The position numbers were made by a program, and so were the translations under genes. Positions 1-10,065 of a stretch of 64,000 bases of DNA are shown here, piece by piece. Each line of letters begins with the position of its first letter. Position 1 is the stretch's first letter. The notes beneath the pieces are model-generated. The model made no database searches. It worked only from the letters and a program-made list of their open reading frames with translations, and was not told the DNA's origin. The stretch is from Phocaeicola faecium (GTDB lineage: Bacteria > Bacteroidota > Bacteroidia > Bacteroidales > Bacteroidaceae), in contig NZ_JACSPQ010000017.1 of the NCBI RefSeq assembly GCF_014837055.1, positions 186,001 to 250,000 on the forward strand. Reading direction: 5' to 3'.

Positions 1-3000
1 CAGATTGCTGATTCCTGTGTGATTCAACCATGCTTGCGGCAGCGTATAGCCAAACTCAAGATTACGTAATTTGATGTATTTTACGTTGTGCATCCAGAAT
101 GTACTGGTATCGTAGGCACTTGTTTCGTCTGAATTTAAGCGCAGCATCGGGTATTTTCCGGGAATCAGTTCGCTGTTCGGGTCAAACGGGTCAGACAGAT
201 GCCATGCGTCTTTCAGCACTTCGCTCGGATTGTTACCGTCATTTTGGAACGGGCGTGCAGTTTCATAACGTTGAATCCATGAAGTCATGCCGGAGCCTGT
301 CCAGTCCATAGCCAAGTCGAATCCTTTCCATGCAGCAGAGAGGTTGATACCGAAGTTAATGGTAGGTGTGCTGTCTACACGATAACCGATGGGGCGTTCG
401 TCCAAACCATTGATGACACCATCGTTATTCTGGTCTTTATACATGATATCTCCCGGAACAACCGTGCGGTTACCTTTGCGGTCATTGTCAATCGGGTAGG
501 TAGCGATTTGTTCCCAACTTTCAAATCTTCCTACGGCTTCATATCCCCAGTTGATGTAGCCCATACGATGCCATATACTGTTTCGGTATTCATCCCATGA
601 ATTGCTGAAACGCGGTTTGTATTGTTCCCAGTCGTAGAAACGAGAATAAGTCATGTTGGCTCCCACGCTGTAATGGAAGTCGTTGTAATTATCAGTGTAA
701 TTAATTGAAGCGTCAAAACCTTTGTGCATATCCGACCGCAGGTTTTCTTTAGGCAAGTCAATACCTGTTTCGTTAGGTATCAGTACGTCATAACGAGATT
801 CGGAAATACCTTCACGCAGACGGCGGAAATAATCGACTTGCAGGTTCAAGCGGTTGTTTAAGAATCCCATGTCGACTCCGACGTCCAGTATCTTGGCTGT
901 CATCCATGAAAGAACCTGATTAGGCAAACCGCGTGTAGCTGAACCAACAATCCAGTTACCGTCGAGTACAGCACCTCCATTATTATAGGTATATCCCGAC
1001 AAGAAATCAAAAGCAGCATAATCGGCTACGTTGTCATCTCCTACTTCGCCGTATGAGCCACGGAGTTTCAGGTTGCTGATTATCTGGCCTATTTTGTTTT
1101 CTTTCCAGAAGTTTTCTTCCGAGATTCTCCATCCGATAGATGCCGACGGGAAGAATCCCCAACGGTGTCCCGGGCGGAATTTCCAAGAACCGTCCCAACG
1201 TCCGATTAATTCTACCAGATATTTGTCTGCATAGTTATAGTTGATACGTCCGAGGTATCCCATACGTGCTTCGGTGCGGTCTCCGTCATCGTTGAATTCT
1301 ACGATTTCTTTCAGGCGGATTAAGTCCATGGCATTGGATACTGGGGTAGAGTGAATCCACATTTTGGGGCGTTTGCGTTGGCTGGCTTCAAAACTGGCTA
1401 CGGCTGTAATCGAGTGTTTTCCGAATTTGCGGTCGTAGTTTAACTGGAAGTTACCAATCTGATCTTCCACTTTTTCCCGATTACGTTCTCTGTACGGATT
1501 GGTCATTGCGTCTGTAACGTAATAAGAGTCGGTGCCCGGGTCGTAAGCATACAGGTTGAATGTATATTCCTGATTGTCTAACTCATTGTATGCGTAATAA
1601 TATCCTACCAATCCTTTAAACTTTAATCCTTTCAGAATTTCATATTCGGCAGTGGCGTTCAGTTGGATAACGCGCCATACGTCTGATACCTTACCCGAAG
1701 TATTGTAATTCAGGATGGCGAAGTTGGTTTCCGGCTGGTCGGACACTTTTTGCGGATAATTCGGGTTATCGTTTGCATAAGGCCGTTTGGTTGGCTGGTT
1801 TTTCAAAGTGGCGAAACGCGGCAACCAATAGTCGTCTGTTCCCGGAACACCCGGATGCCGGCGGTCTTCGATACGTCCGTTAACGGTGGCACCCACTTTC
1901 AGACGCTCGTTCACATTCATTTCGATACTCATCTGCGCGTTGGTACGGCGGAAACTGCCGTAGTTGCGAACCGTGGCATCTTGGTTGATGTGAGAAATGG
2001 CTACATAATAATTAGCCTTGTCTGTACCTCCCGAAAAGTTGGTATTGATGTAGAACTGAGGTGCAGTGACCCAAATGTAATCTCCCCAGTCCCAACCTTG
2101 ATACTGTGGGTCTGCTCCCGCCATCCACTTGTCATATTCTTCCTTGCTGTAACGGCGGTCACCTCCCGTACGTCCGGAGAAAGTTTCGGCAGTGGCATAA
2201 GCATGTACGTAGTCTTTCACATTGGCAGGGTCAACGAATTTTGAGTTTTTCTGCCATCCGTAGTAAGCGTTAATCGAAACCGTGTTTTTCGTGTTTCGCG
2301 CACCTTTTTTAGTAGTTACCACTACCACACCGTTTGCGGCACGCAAACCATACAGGGCAGCCGAAGCGTCTTTCAGGATAGATATTGACTCGATGTCGTT
2401 GAAGTCCATGTTGTTAAACTGTCCTTCATCACTCACAACTCCGTCGATAACGAATAGCGGTGTACCCATGTTTCGGATTTGCAGGGCGGTAGTAGAACCC
2501 GGCGCTCCGCTTTGTTGACGTGTGTTCAATCCGGCTATTTTACCAACCAAAGCACCACTGGCGGTTACGGCAGCCGAACGTTCGATATCGCTCGATTTGA
2601 CAGAAGATACGGCTCCGGTCAGCGTTGCTTTTTTTTGCGACATACCGAAACCCGTTACAACAACCTCGTTTAACACCTCTGTTGCTTCTCTCAGTGTGAC
2701 TTGGATAGAACCGGAATTACCGATTTTCACAGTTTGTGTTGTGTAACCGATATATGAAATCTCCAGCTCTTCGCCTTTAGCTACGTTGATTTCAAATCGT
2801 CCGTCCATGTCTGTGATGGTTCCTGTGCTACTTCCACTGAGCCGGACTGTTGCCCCGATAACGGGTTCGCCGTTTTCGTCTACAACGATACCTTTTATCG
2901 GCCGCTGCTGTTGCATTGACTCAACGGAAGCATCAGCCATTAACTGAGAGTTGGTTCCCCATGTGTAACTATATCCGCTGGGAAGCAGGGAAAATGCGGC

Positions 3001-3069
3001 TGCACATAAAGGGACACGCCACAAGTTGCTACGGGTCAAGAAGCAAATTTTTTCTTCTTTTTTGCTCAT
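1..3069 (-). CDS. SusC-like TonB-dependent outer-membrane transporter (3' end outside window)
   Basis: Outer-membrane beta-barrel that would import oligosaccharides with a SusD lipoprotein partner, powered by TonB. Translating the minus strand from the ATG at 3069 gives 1023 open codons up to the window edge. A carboxypeptidase-D-like regulatory domain (PIKGIVVDENGEPVIGATV) is followed by a plug domain (around GTPLFVIDGVV and NDIESISILKDASAALYG) and then barrel. The last visible residues, LEFGYTLPQAWLNHTGISNL, match the usual near-terminal SusC motif, so perhaps 80 residues are missing. The first 45 residues hold basic residues and a hydrophobic stretch, as expected for a signal peptide. Its SusD partner should lie just left of the window. 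It is divergent from the HTCS regulator at 3605, which probably controls it. Family assignment is firm; the alpha-mannan substrate is inferred from neighbouring enzymes. Confidence 0.93.
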   Translation of the reverse strand, partial: MSKKEEKICFLTRSNLWRVPLCAAAFSLLPSGYSYTWGTNSQLMADASVESMQQQRPIKGIVVDENGEPVIGATVRLSGSSTGTITDMDGRFEINVAKGEELEISYIGYTTQTVKIGNSGSIQVTLREATEVLNEVVVTGFGMSQKKATLTGAVSSVKSSDIERSAAVTASGALVGKIAGLNTRQQSGAPGSTTALQIRNMGTPLFVIDGVVSDEGQFNNMDFNDIESISILKDASAALYGLRAANGVVVVTTKKGARNTKNTVSINAYYGWQKNSKFVDPANVKDYVHAYATAETFSGRTGGDRRYSKEEYDKWMAGADPQYQGWDWGDYIWVTAPQFYINTNFSGGTDKANYYVAISHINQDATVRNYGSFRRTNAQMSIEMNVNERLKVGATVNGRIEDRRHPGVPGTDDYWLPRFATLKNQPTKRPYANDNPNYPQKVSDQPETNFAILNYNTSGKVSDVWRVIQLNATAEYEILKGLKFKGLVGYYYAYNELDNQEYTFNLYAYDPGTDSYYVTDAMTNPYRERNREKVEDQIGNFQLNYDRKFGKHSITAVASFEASQRKRPKMWIHSTPVSNAMDLIRLKEIVEFNDDGDRTEARMGYLGRINYNYADKYLVELIGRWDGSWKFRPGHRWGFFPSASIGWRISEENFWKENKIGQIISNLKLRGSYGEVGDDNVADYAAFDFLSGYTYNNGGAVLDGNWIVGSATRGLPNQVLSWMTAKILDVGVDMGFLNNRLNLQVDYFRRLREGISESRYDVLIPNETGIDLPKENLRSDMHKGFDASINYTDNYNDFHYSVGANMTYSRFYDWEQYKPRFSNSWDEYRNSIWHRMGYINWGYEAVGRFESWEQIATYPIDNDRKGNRTVVPGDIMYKDQNNDGVINGLDERPIGYRVDSTPTINFGINLSAAWKGFDLAMDWTGSGMTSWIQRYETARPFQNDGNNPSEVLKDAWHLSDPFDPNSELIPGKYPMLRLNSDETSAYDTSTFWMHNVKYIKLRNLEFGYTLPQAWLNHTGISNL

Positions 3070-3116
3070 AGTGACTAAATTTAGAATGGTTAATAAAAAA
3101 AGTTCATGGTATTTTT

Positions 3117-3124
3117 CAAATTTA
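3117..3124 (-). promoter_or_regulatory. candidate -7 promoter element for the SusC gene
   Basis: On the minus strand this reads TAAATTTG, matching the Bacteroidetes -7 consensus TAnnTTTG, about 48 nt upstream of the SusC start codon. No well-spaced -33 TTTG is visible, so this is a moderate call. Confidence 0.4.
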
Positions 3125-3369
3125 CCGATTGCAAATAACGGTGATTTTTGCTCTTCGGAAGATGAAAAGCTATTCAATAAACAGAAAACGTGTATATTAT
3201 AATAGTGCGTTGGATTACAGTGCTTTATGTATTATGTGTTGGTCTGATTTTTTTGTTTTATGGTTGCTGATTGTTGCTGTTTTTCTGTTTTTTGTTTAAG
3301 AAGTATCGGCATAAGAAGAAAGACTGTTGTTTACGGAGTCAAAAACTCTTCGGGTAGAATTGGATAAAA

Positions 3370-3425
3370 CATCCGCATGTTTTGCCTGACGCATACGGAT
3401 GCGTTCCTATGCGCAACCGCATGTG
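3370..3425. repeat. modular palindromic intergenic repeat, cluster 1
   Basis: Three core words of the dispersed family occur together: CATCCGCATGT (3370-3380), the inverted pair ACGCATACGGATGCGT (3389-3404), and GCAACCGCATGTG (3413-3425). It sits between the divergent SusC and HTCS genes, one of the few copies not at a gene 3' end. The rest of the 3070-3535 gap is AT-rich and holds only promoter elements. Confidence 0.7.
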
Positions 3426-3499
3426 TTCGAGCGTATGGTTTTTACAGATACATTTCGCATGAAACAGCCCGTTTGAGCAGCTATTTTTCCGGTTAAAAC

Positions 3500-3530
3500 T
3501 TTACAGTAAAAAGAATATTCATTACTTTTG
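3500..3530 (+). promoter_or_regulatory. promoter of the HTCS regulator gene
   Basis: TTTA at 3500-3503, a 19-nt spacer, then TACTTTTG at 3523-3530 fits the Bacteroidetes sigma pattern (TTTG, about 19 nt, TAnnTTTG). Transcription should start near 3536-3538. That makes the upstream in-frame ATG at 3536 an unlikely start and supports translation from 3605 or 3617. Confidence 0.65.
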
Positions 3531-3604
3531 AAATCTTGAAACAAAGCATCATTATATTCATGCAATTTTTATTTTTGAAAAAAAAGGTTGACCCATGCAA
3601 ACGC

Positions 3605-6600
3605 ATGAGGCGGGAGATGAAATGCCTTCTTTTATGGTTTGCCGTGTGGGGAGTATGTCTTTCCGCAAAGGCTTCTGGCTCATTAATGTTCAGTACATAT
3701 ACGGTAGAAGACGGGTTGTCGCATAACACCGTGTTATGTGCCTTGCAGGATAGCTATGGCTTTATCTGGCTGGGTACAAGCAATGGATTGAACTGTTTTG
3801 ACGGCAGGAAGAATATCATATACCGCAGTTCGTCGCAAGACGAAAACCGGTCGCTCGGAAATAACTTTGTCCGTTCGCTTTACGAAGACAGCCAAAAGCG
3901 TATCTGGGTAGGTACAGACTGTGGCATTTATATTTATGAGCGTAATCGGGATGCTTTTGTTCTGTTCGATGTTACTACCGAGTTCGGCGTGTTTATCAGT
4001 AGTGAAGTAAGCCGGATAGTGCAGTTGGCCGACGGTATGATAGGTATAGCTACGTTAGGGCAAGGACTGTTTTTTTATGACCCGCAGAAAAACGTTTTAA
4101 CGCAGAACAATATGTATTCTTCGTTCGTATGGGACATCTGTGTGGGGCAAAAAGGAGAAATATACTGTTCTTCATTGCAAGATGATATTCTTTGTTTCGA
4201 CCGTCATGGAGCATATCAGCGAACTTATCACTTATCATCTTCGGATGTAGATTGGAACAAGTCGAACCATAAGGCCAATTGCATTCAGCTTGTGGATAGT
4301 ACGCTGTGGATAGGAACAAACAGCAAGTCTTTGTTCAGTATAAATGTAGGTACGGGAGAAACAAACCATTATGAAATAGGAGCAGACCAGTTCCGGATTA
4401 TCCAATGTTTGAAACCGTGGAGGCAAAAAAAATTGTTGGTGGGAACAGATAACGGGCTGTATAGTTTCGACCGCATGACAAAAACGCTGGTTCCGATAGA
4501 TAACTCGGTGGGCGACTCTTCCGGTAACGACCGGAGCATCAATGCGCTGATGGAAGACGCCGAAAACGGTATTTGGGTACTGACTAACATGCAAGGAGTA
4601 AGCTATCTGTCGGCACGTGCCAAGCCCTTCCGCCGTTTTGTGTTACCCGAAAGCGGTGTGGTAAATACGTTTTGCGAAGATGAATCCAACGGAAATATCT
4701 GGATAGGTACTCGTAACGGGCTGTACCGATATGATAAGGCCACTCGGAAGGTCGATAAATATCCTTTGGAAGAAGACGGCAAATCGCCTTACGATATCCG
4801 TGCCCTGTTTTTGGATAAAGGTAAATTGTGGATAGGAACATTTGCCAACGGGTTAAAAATCTTAGATTTGTCGACGAGGCGTGTAAAAAGTTATAATCAC
4901 TCTTATACTACTCCGAACACGATATGTAGCGATGATGTGCAAACGATTTACGGCTGTCGTAACGGGCGGATTTATGTAGGGACAAGTTGGGGGCTTTGTT
5001 ATTATAATCCCGAAGAAGACAACTTCCATACAGAAACAACCATTGGAGTCATGATATCCATTACGGATATATTGGAAGACGGGCATAACAACATTTGGAT
5101 TTCGACGGCAAACAGCGGGGTTTTTCTATGTAATCAGACAGATAATTATTGGCGTCATTATGAACATAAGCGTAACGACAAGAAAAGCATCAGCCATAAT
5201 TCCGTCATCACGTTGTTTGAAGACAGCAACGGCGTAATGTGGTTTGGGACAAACGGAAACGGGCTGTGCTATTTTGACGAACGCCAGAGATGTTTTGTCG
5301 ATTTGAGTGAAAACAATTCATGGGTTTCCAGTCAGGTTATTTATTCGATAGAGCAAGACCAGTCGGGAGCATTCTGGCTGTCGACGAATGTGGGTATTGT
5401 GAAATTAAACCCCATGTCATCCGAAAAATACCAGCGTTTTACTGAGTCAGACGGTTTGTTGAGTAATCCGTTCCGTGAAAGAGCTTCTTTTAAGGCAGAA
5501 GACGGTACGATTTATTTGGGAGGGATGAATGGGTTTAACGCCTTCCGTCCTTCGTTCTTTCCTTCAAATGCCTACGTTCCTCCCGTATACATCACGGATA
5601 TAACTTTGATGCGTGTCGATAAAAGAGAAGATGTACGTAAGTTGTTGCATCTTGACAAACCCTTCTATCAGGCCAAAGAAGTAAAGATACCTTATACCTA
5701 TAATAGCTTTACGGTGTATTTTGCTGCACTTAGTTACCAAGACCCCCGTAAGAATCATTATTCTTATAAGTTGGAAGGGGTAGACAAGGAATGGTTTAAC
5801 GATTTGGAGAATAACTATGTTTCGTATAACAATCTGGCTCCGGGCAAATATCACCTGCTTGTGCGTGGTTCGAACAATGACTTGAAATGGAATAATGATG
5901 TAGCTGATTTATGGATTATTGTTACGCCTCCGTGGTGGCTGTCAGGCTGGGCGTATCTTGTGTATTGTTTGCTTGCGGTTTGTTTTCTTGCGTATGCACT
6001 GTGGCGCAGAGACCGTCATCTGAAGAACAAATACCGCAAACGGATGGAAAATTATCAGATAGAGAAAGAAAAAGAATTGTATAAATCTAAAATCAATTTC
6101 TTTATCAATTTGGTGCACGAAATACGTACACCTCTTAGCCTGATTAAATTACCGCTTGAAAGTTTGCTCGTTACCGACCGGAGCAAAGAAGATAGCAAAT
6201 ATCTTTCGGTAATAGATAAGAATGTAAATTACCTGTTGGGAGTGACCAATGAGTTGCTGGATTTCCAGAAAATGGAGGCAGGCGTAGTACGGCTTCATCT
6301 GAAGAACTGCGATATTGTAGAGCTATTGCAAGATATTTATAACCAATTTATCGGTTCGGCTGAACTGAAGAGTCTTGTTCTGACGTTGGATGTTCCGGAA
6401 ACCTCCCGGATAGAGGCGGTGATTGATGCTGATAAAGTCAGCAAGATTGTGGTAAACTTGGTTAGCAATGCCATGAAGTATGCCCATACCCGAATAGATA
6501 TTCGGTTGAAACAACTCAATGAACAGTTTGATATTCGGGTAGAAGATGATGGAGACGGGATTCCTTTCGATGAAAAAGAAAAAGTTTTTCAGGCTTTTTA

Positions 6601-7621
6601 TCAGGTAGACAATCCCAAAGCGATGTTAGGGACAGGTATCGGTCTGGCATACTCTCGCTCGTTGGCGGAAAACTGCGGGGGAAGTTTGAGGGCAGAAGAC
6701 AATTCTTACGGTGGAGCATCTTTTATTCTGACGCTTCCCCTTCACGCCCGTGAGTCGGATATAGAAGAACAGATTATCGTATCAGATATGGATGAAAAGG
6801 TGGAATCGCCGGTGAAAACTGAAGAGGACGACCCGCTTTTGCAACAAAAATATACCGTGCTGTTGGTTGAAGATAACGTAGAACTGTTAGACATGGAGTA
6901 TACAAGGCTTGCCAAATGGTTTAAGGTGGTAAAAGCAACGAACGGACTGCAAGCCTTGAAAGTTTTAGAAACGACTGCCGTTGACGTAGTGGTGAGCGAC
7001 GTGATGATGCCTAAAATGAACGGACTGGAGCTTTGTAACAAAATAAAATCGGATATTGATTACTCTCACATCCCCGTTATACTGCTTACGGCAAAAACCT
7101 TACCCGAATCGAAAGCCGAAGGATTCAGGTACGGAGCGGATGCTTACGTGGAAAAACCGTTTACTATCGTTCAGTTGAAGATGCAGATACGAAATATCTT
7201 GAAGTTAAGGATGGTTTTCCATCAGCGTATGCAAGAGCTGAACAGTCATAACCTGCCCGAAGGACAAGAAGAAATAAGCATTACGCCTCGCGACCGCGAA
7301 TTTCTTACAAAAATGCAGCAGGCGATTGAAGCGCAACTGGCTGACGAGAATTTTTCGATAGACATCTTGGCGGCAGATATGAACATGAGCCGTTCTAATT
7401 TCTACCGTAAACTTAAAGCCTTGACCGGAATGTCTCCCAATGATTATCTGAAACTTTGCCGGTTGAACAGGGCTGCTGTATTGTTGAAGGAGGGATGCCG
7501 CATTACGGAGGTATGTGAGCAGACGGGTTTCAGTTCGTCATCTTATTTTGCCAAATGCTTTAGGGCGCAATTCGGCGTATTACCGAAAGATTACGTAACT
7601 CATCTCTCGCAAGAGAAATAA
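3605..7621 (+). CDS. hybrid two-component system regulator (HTCS)
   Basis: One-protein sensor and transcription regulator of the family that switches on glycan utilization loci when it binds an oligosaccharide in the periplasm. After a signal peptide (KCLLLWFAVWGVCLSAKA) come many beta-propeller repeats (xIWxGTxxGL type) to about residue 690, a Y_Y_Y domain, and a membrane helix near 776-802. The histidine kinase follows: H-box NLVHEIRTPLSLI with His about 838, N-box NLVSNAMKYA, and G-boxes DDGDGIP and GTGIGLA. A receiver domain has Asp about 1132 in VVSDVMMPKMNG and Lys in VEKPF. A C-terminal AraC helix-turn-helix occupies about 1230-1335. Length (1338 aa) is typical. An in-frame ATG lies upstream at 3536, but it coincides with the predicted transcription start; ATG 3617 is also possible. 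It probably senses the mannan-type glycan degraded by the surrounding enzymes. Confidence 0.95.
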   Translation: MRREMKCLLLWFAVWGVCLSAKASGSLMFSTYTVEDGLSHNTVLCALQDSYGFIWLGTSNGLNCFDGRKNIIYRSSSQDENRSLGNNFVRSLYEDSQKRIWVGTDCGIYIYERNRDAFVLFDVTTEFGVFISSEVSRIVQLADGMIGIATLGQGLFFYDPQKNVLTQNNMYSSFVWDICVGQKGEIYCSSLQDDILCFDRHGAYQRTYHLSSSDVDWNKSNHKANCIQLVDSTLWIGTNSKSLFSINVGTGETNHYEIGADQFRIIQCLKPWRQKKLLVGTDNGLYSFDRMTKTLVPIDNSVGDSSGNDRSINALMEDAENGIWVLTNMQGVSYLSARAKPFRRFVLPESGVVNTFCEDESNGNIWIGTRNGLYRYDKATRKVDKYPLEEDGKSPYDIRALFLDKGKLWIGTFANGLKILDLSTRRVKSYNHSYTTPNTICSDDVQTIYGCRNGRIYVGTSWGLCYYNPEEDNFHTETTIGVMISITDILEDGHNNIWISTANSGVFLCNQTDNYWRHYEHKRNDKKSISHNSVITLFEDSNGVMWFGTNGNGLCYFDERQRCFVDLSENNSWVSSQVIYSIEQDQSGAFWLSTNVGIVKLNPMSSEKYQRFTESDGLLSNPFRERASFKAEDGTIYLGGMNGFNAFRPSFFPSNAYVPPVYITDITLMRVDKREDVRKLLHLDKPFYQAKEVKIPYTYNSFTVYFAALSYQDPRKNHYSYKLEGVDKEWFNDLENNYVSYNNLAPGKYHLLVRGSNNDLKWNNDVADLWIIVTPPWWLSGWAYLVYCLLAVCFLAYALWRRDRHLKNKYRKRMENYQIEKEKELYKSKINFFINLVHEIRTPLSLIKLPLESLLVTDRSKEDSKYLSVIDKNVNYLLGVTNELLDFQKMEAGVVRLHLKNCDIVELLQDIYNQFIGSAELKSLVLTLDVPETSRIEAVIDADKVSKIVVNLVSNAMKYAHTRIDIRLKQLNEQFDIRVEDDGDGIPFDEKEKVFQAFYQVDNPKAMLGTGIGLAYSRSLAENCGGSLRAEDNSYGGASFILTLPLHARESDIEEQIIVSDMDEKVESPVKTEEDDPLLQQKYTVLLVEDNVELLDMEYTRLAKWFKVVKATNGLQALKVLETTAVDVVVSDVMMPKMNGLELCNKIKSDIDYSHIPVILLTAKTLPESKAEGFRYGADAYVEKPFTIVQLKMQIRNILKLRMVFHQRMQELNSHNLPEGQEEISITPRDREFLTKMQQAIEAQLADENFSIDILAADMNMSRSNFYRKLKALTGMSPNDYLKLCRLNRAAVLLKEGCRITEVCEQTGFSSSSYFAKCFRAQFGVLPKDYVTHLSQEK

Positions 7622-7638
7622 GAAATTCTTCCGAAAAA

Positions 7639-7727
7639 AACGCTACCGTTAGTGTTACTTGTTTCATGCGGTTAAGTTACCCGGTTCTACCCATAGGACT
7701 TGCCTGTCCTATGGGTAGAATTTTTTT
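7639..7727 (+). terminator. intrinsic terminator built from modular palindromic repeats, cluster 2
   Basis: A perfect 15-bp stem (TTCTACCCATAGGAC at 7685-7699, its complement at 7706-7720, 6-nt loop) is followed by seven T residues. Just upstream is the repeat word AACGCTACCGTTAGTGTT (7639-7656). It lies between the convergent HTCS and GH43 genes. The T tract favours termination of the plus-strand HTCS transcript. Confidence 0.85.
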
Positions 7728-7825
7728 ATGCCCGGATAAAGTTCAAACAACCCTTTTATGCGGATAAGTTTTCATTTCTATCCGAAGGAATTTTCGGCTG
7801 TTTTTCGGATGGAAATTTTTCGTAT

Positions 7826-8878
7826 TTATTTCTGTAAGGAAACCGGACGGACTCCCTCGTGGGTGATTTTTACGGGTTTGATGTAGCCATTGGGGTCGAA
7901 CTCCAATTTATCAATGCAAACCTGACGTTCGTTTATCCCCGTGTGACCTAACGGACGGCGATGGTAAATAATGTAATACTCATCTTTTCCCGGTATCTGG
8001 ATAACCGAATGATGTCCTGCTCCGGTAGCTACCTGCGGGTCTTGCTGTAAAATTTTTCCGATACGTTTAAACGGTCCGAACGGCGAGTCGGCTATGGCAT
8101 AAGCCACACAATAATCCGGGCCTCCCCATCCGCCTTCCGACCACATGAAGTAATACTTTCCGTTTCGTTTCAGCATGAAGGGGCCTTCTACGTAATTTTC
8201 GGGAGTAACTTCTTTGTAGTACGTCCCGTCGTCAAACGGCTCCAAAGCCAAAAGGTCGCTTCGTAATTTCACCATGTTACAGTGTCTCCATCCCCCGTAG
8301 TACATATAATACTGTCCGTCGTCATCGCGGAACACAAACTGGTCTATCGGCTGTGCTTTATTTATGATTTTCGAGATGAGCGGTTTTCCTAAAGCGTCTT
8401 TATACGGACCTTCCGGACGGTCGGCAACAGCCACTCCGATGCCTCCCCACTGCTCATCGTTCTGAATATCGTTTCCGCCGAAGAATAGGTAATATTTCCC
8501 GTTGGCATGAATTACCGATGGCGCCCACAAAGCATATTTTACCCACGGAACATTTTTGATGGATAACACCTCCGGATGTTTGGTCCAATGAACGAGGTCG
8601 GTCGATGAAAAAGCATCGAAATGCGTTTGTAAGTTATATTCTTGATTGATGGCTTCGGTTTTTCGCTCCAAATCTTTTTTATAAGTAAGGGTGTCTTCTC
8701 CGTAAAGCTGAGAAAGCGTCGGGAAAATCCAGTATGTATCGCCGTAAACGATGGCTTCAGGGTCTGCATACCATCCGGGAATTATCGGATTTCCACTTTG
8801 CCGGTTTTGCTGTGACCGGCAGTGGGCGGCAGGAATACACAGTATGGCTCCTGCCATGATTAGATGTTTGATATTCAT
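7826..8878 (-). CDS. glycoside hydrolase family 43 enzyme
   Basis: Five-bladed beta-propeller glycosidase, a family dominated by arabinofuranosidases, xylosidases and galactofuranosidases. All three catalytic acids are visible: Asp in GWYADPEAIV (base), Asp in AQPIDQFVF (pKa modulator) and Glu in YVEGPFML (acid). The N terminus (MNIKHLIMAGAILCIPAAHC) is a signal peptide, so the enzyme is periplasmic or outer-membrane associated. ATG at 8878 is chosen over an in-frame TTG nine bases upstream. It is the last gene of the four-gene minus-strand operon, starting 15 nt after the GH76 stop. Contrast the GH43-like gene at 14122, which lacks two of these acids. The family is secure; the exact linkage cleaved is unknown, but a side-chain furanose on the mannan is plausible. 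Confidence 0.9.
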   Translation of the reverse strand: MNIKHLIMAGAILCIPAAHCRSQQNRQSGNPIIPGWYADPEAIVYGDTYWIFPTLSQLYGEDTLTYKKDLERKTEAINQEYNLQTHFDAFSSTDLVHWTKHPEVLSIKNVPWVKYALWAPSVIHANGKYYLFFGGNDIQNDEQWGGIGVAVADRPEGPYKDALGKPLISKIINKAQPIDQFVFRDDDGQYYMYYGGWRHCNMVKLRSDLLALEPFDDGTYYKEVTPENYVEGPFMLKRNGKYYFMWSEGGWGGPDYCVAYAIADSPFGPFKRIGKILQQDPQVATGAGHHSVIQIPGKDEYYIIYHRRPLGHTGINERQVCIDKLEFDPNGYIKPVKITHEGVRPVSLQK

Positions 8879-8893
8879 AACGTACAAATAGAG

Positions 8894-10063
8894 TTACAAT
8901 TCGCTGATTTCTGCAAATAATTCAACCATGCAAGCGTTTTCCAGCAAACTTTTAAATTGGTTTGACTTATTTCCCGACCAGTCGTTGCTGAACAAGCCGT
9001 TGCTGTCGCGCGTCCATCTCCAAGCAAAATCGGCGTTATCTATCATCGCTTTGATGTAAGTCGGGTTATGGTCGGTTTGATAAAGAGCCTTTAAACCTCT
9101 GAACAAGATAACATTAAACCACGGACTGTCGGGATAGAATCTCATTTCTCCTTTCGGCGTTTGCTGCAAGCGGCAGAAATACTCGTAAGCCCCTTTAGCC
9201 GTTTGCTGCGCATCCTGTAAGTAAGCCTCCTTGCCTGTAATCTGGTAAAGCAGTACGCCTGCCTGAATCATTTGCCCACTGTTGTAGGTATATTTGGCAT
9301 AGCCTATTTGACCTTCTAAGCTGATATTGTCCCAATAAACAAAATCCTCAGGGTCGCGCAGGTTTTTCTTGGTCCACTCGTAGGTTTCTTCAGCCTGTTT
9401 CAAATACTTTTCATCTTTTGTGAGCTTATATAACTTCAGACACAGAACCGTAGCCGGAGCATTTGAACAAGTATTTTTGGAGGTACGTTTCTGTTCACAC
9501 CAATAGATTCCTCCACCCAGTTCGTCCGACCATCCAGAGTAAATGTACCGATGCAGGGCGATAGCCTTGTCAAGATATTCTTGTTTGCCGGTAGCTTCGT
9601 AGTAATCGCAACAGTCTAAAGCTATCCAGTCGTTGTCATCGTAATATCGGTCATTTTTCCCTGCAAAGGTGGGGTATGATTGGTAACACGCCGGTTTCCG
9701 GGTATTGTCCCAATACAAATCAAGTCCCGGCTTGATTTGTTTATCCATAAGCTTCTTGTATTTGTCTGCTTTGGATATTTTGTACATGGAGACACAGCCC
9801 GAAACCATTGCCGAATACGGCCAAAGGAAAGATACTTCTTGCTGAGTAAGATTAGCATCGCTGTTGGCAGTATAAGTAATCTGTTGCTTGGGGTTACGAG
9901 GATAAGTTTCCATCAGCAGTCCGTATTTCGGAACCTGATATAAAGTTAATATCGTGTTCAGTAACGAATCTGCCCGCTGAAAGAAAAGATTACCTCCATA
10001 CTGCCTTGCCGACAAGAGCAAGGGCAGTATGGTGAATAAGAAACAAAAAGATGCCTTTTTCAT
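8894..10063 (-). CDS. glycoside hydrolase family 76, endo-alpha-1,6-mannanase
   Basis: Predicted to cut alpha-1,6-linked mannan backbones, such as fungal mannan. The (alpha/alpha)6-barrel protein has the GH76 paired-aspartate motif YYDDNDW (Asp 142-143) and later barrel repeats such as GGGIYW and YNSGQMIQAG. Residues 1-19 form a signal peptide (FLFTILPLLLSA) without a clear lipobox, which suggests a periplasmic enzyme. At 389 residues it is normal length. It starts 2 nt after the GH2 stop and is followed after 15 nt by GH43, so it is cotranscribed. A second, clearly different GH76 lies at 17128; two divergent GH76 enzymes in one locus often differ in substrate length or cellular location. Confidence 0.9.
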   Translation of the reverse strand: MKKASFCFLFTILPLLLSARQYGGNLFFQRADSLLNTILTLYQVPKYGLLMETYPRNPKQQITYTANSDANLTQQEVSFLWPYSAMVSGCVSMYKISKADKYKKLMDKQIKPGLDLYWDNTRKPACYQSYPTFAGKNDRYYDDNDWIALDCCDYYEATGKQEYLDKAIALHRYIYSGWSDELGGGIYWCEQKRTSKNTCSNAPATVLCLKLYKLTKDEKYLKQAEETYEWTKKNLRDPEDFVYWDNISLEGQIGYAKYTYNSGQMIQAGVLLYQITGKEAYLQDAQQTAKGAYEYFCRLQQTPKGEMRFYPDSPWFNVILFRGLKALYQTDHNPTYIKAMIDNADFAWRWTRDSNGLFSNDWSGNKSNQFKSLLENACMVELFAEISEL

Positions 10064-10065
10064 GA

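Noticed and set aside
1750-2244. 164-codon plus-strand frame
   Set aside because: Antisense to the SusC gene, whose reverse-strand translation is continuous from 3069 to the edge.
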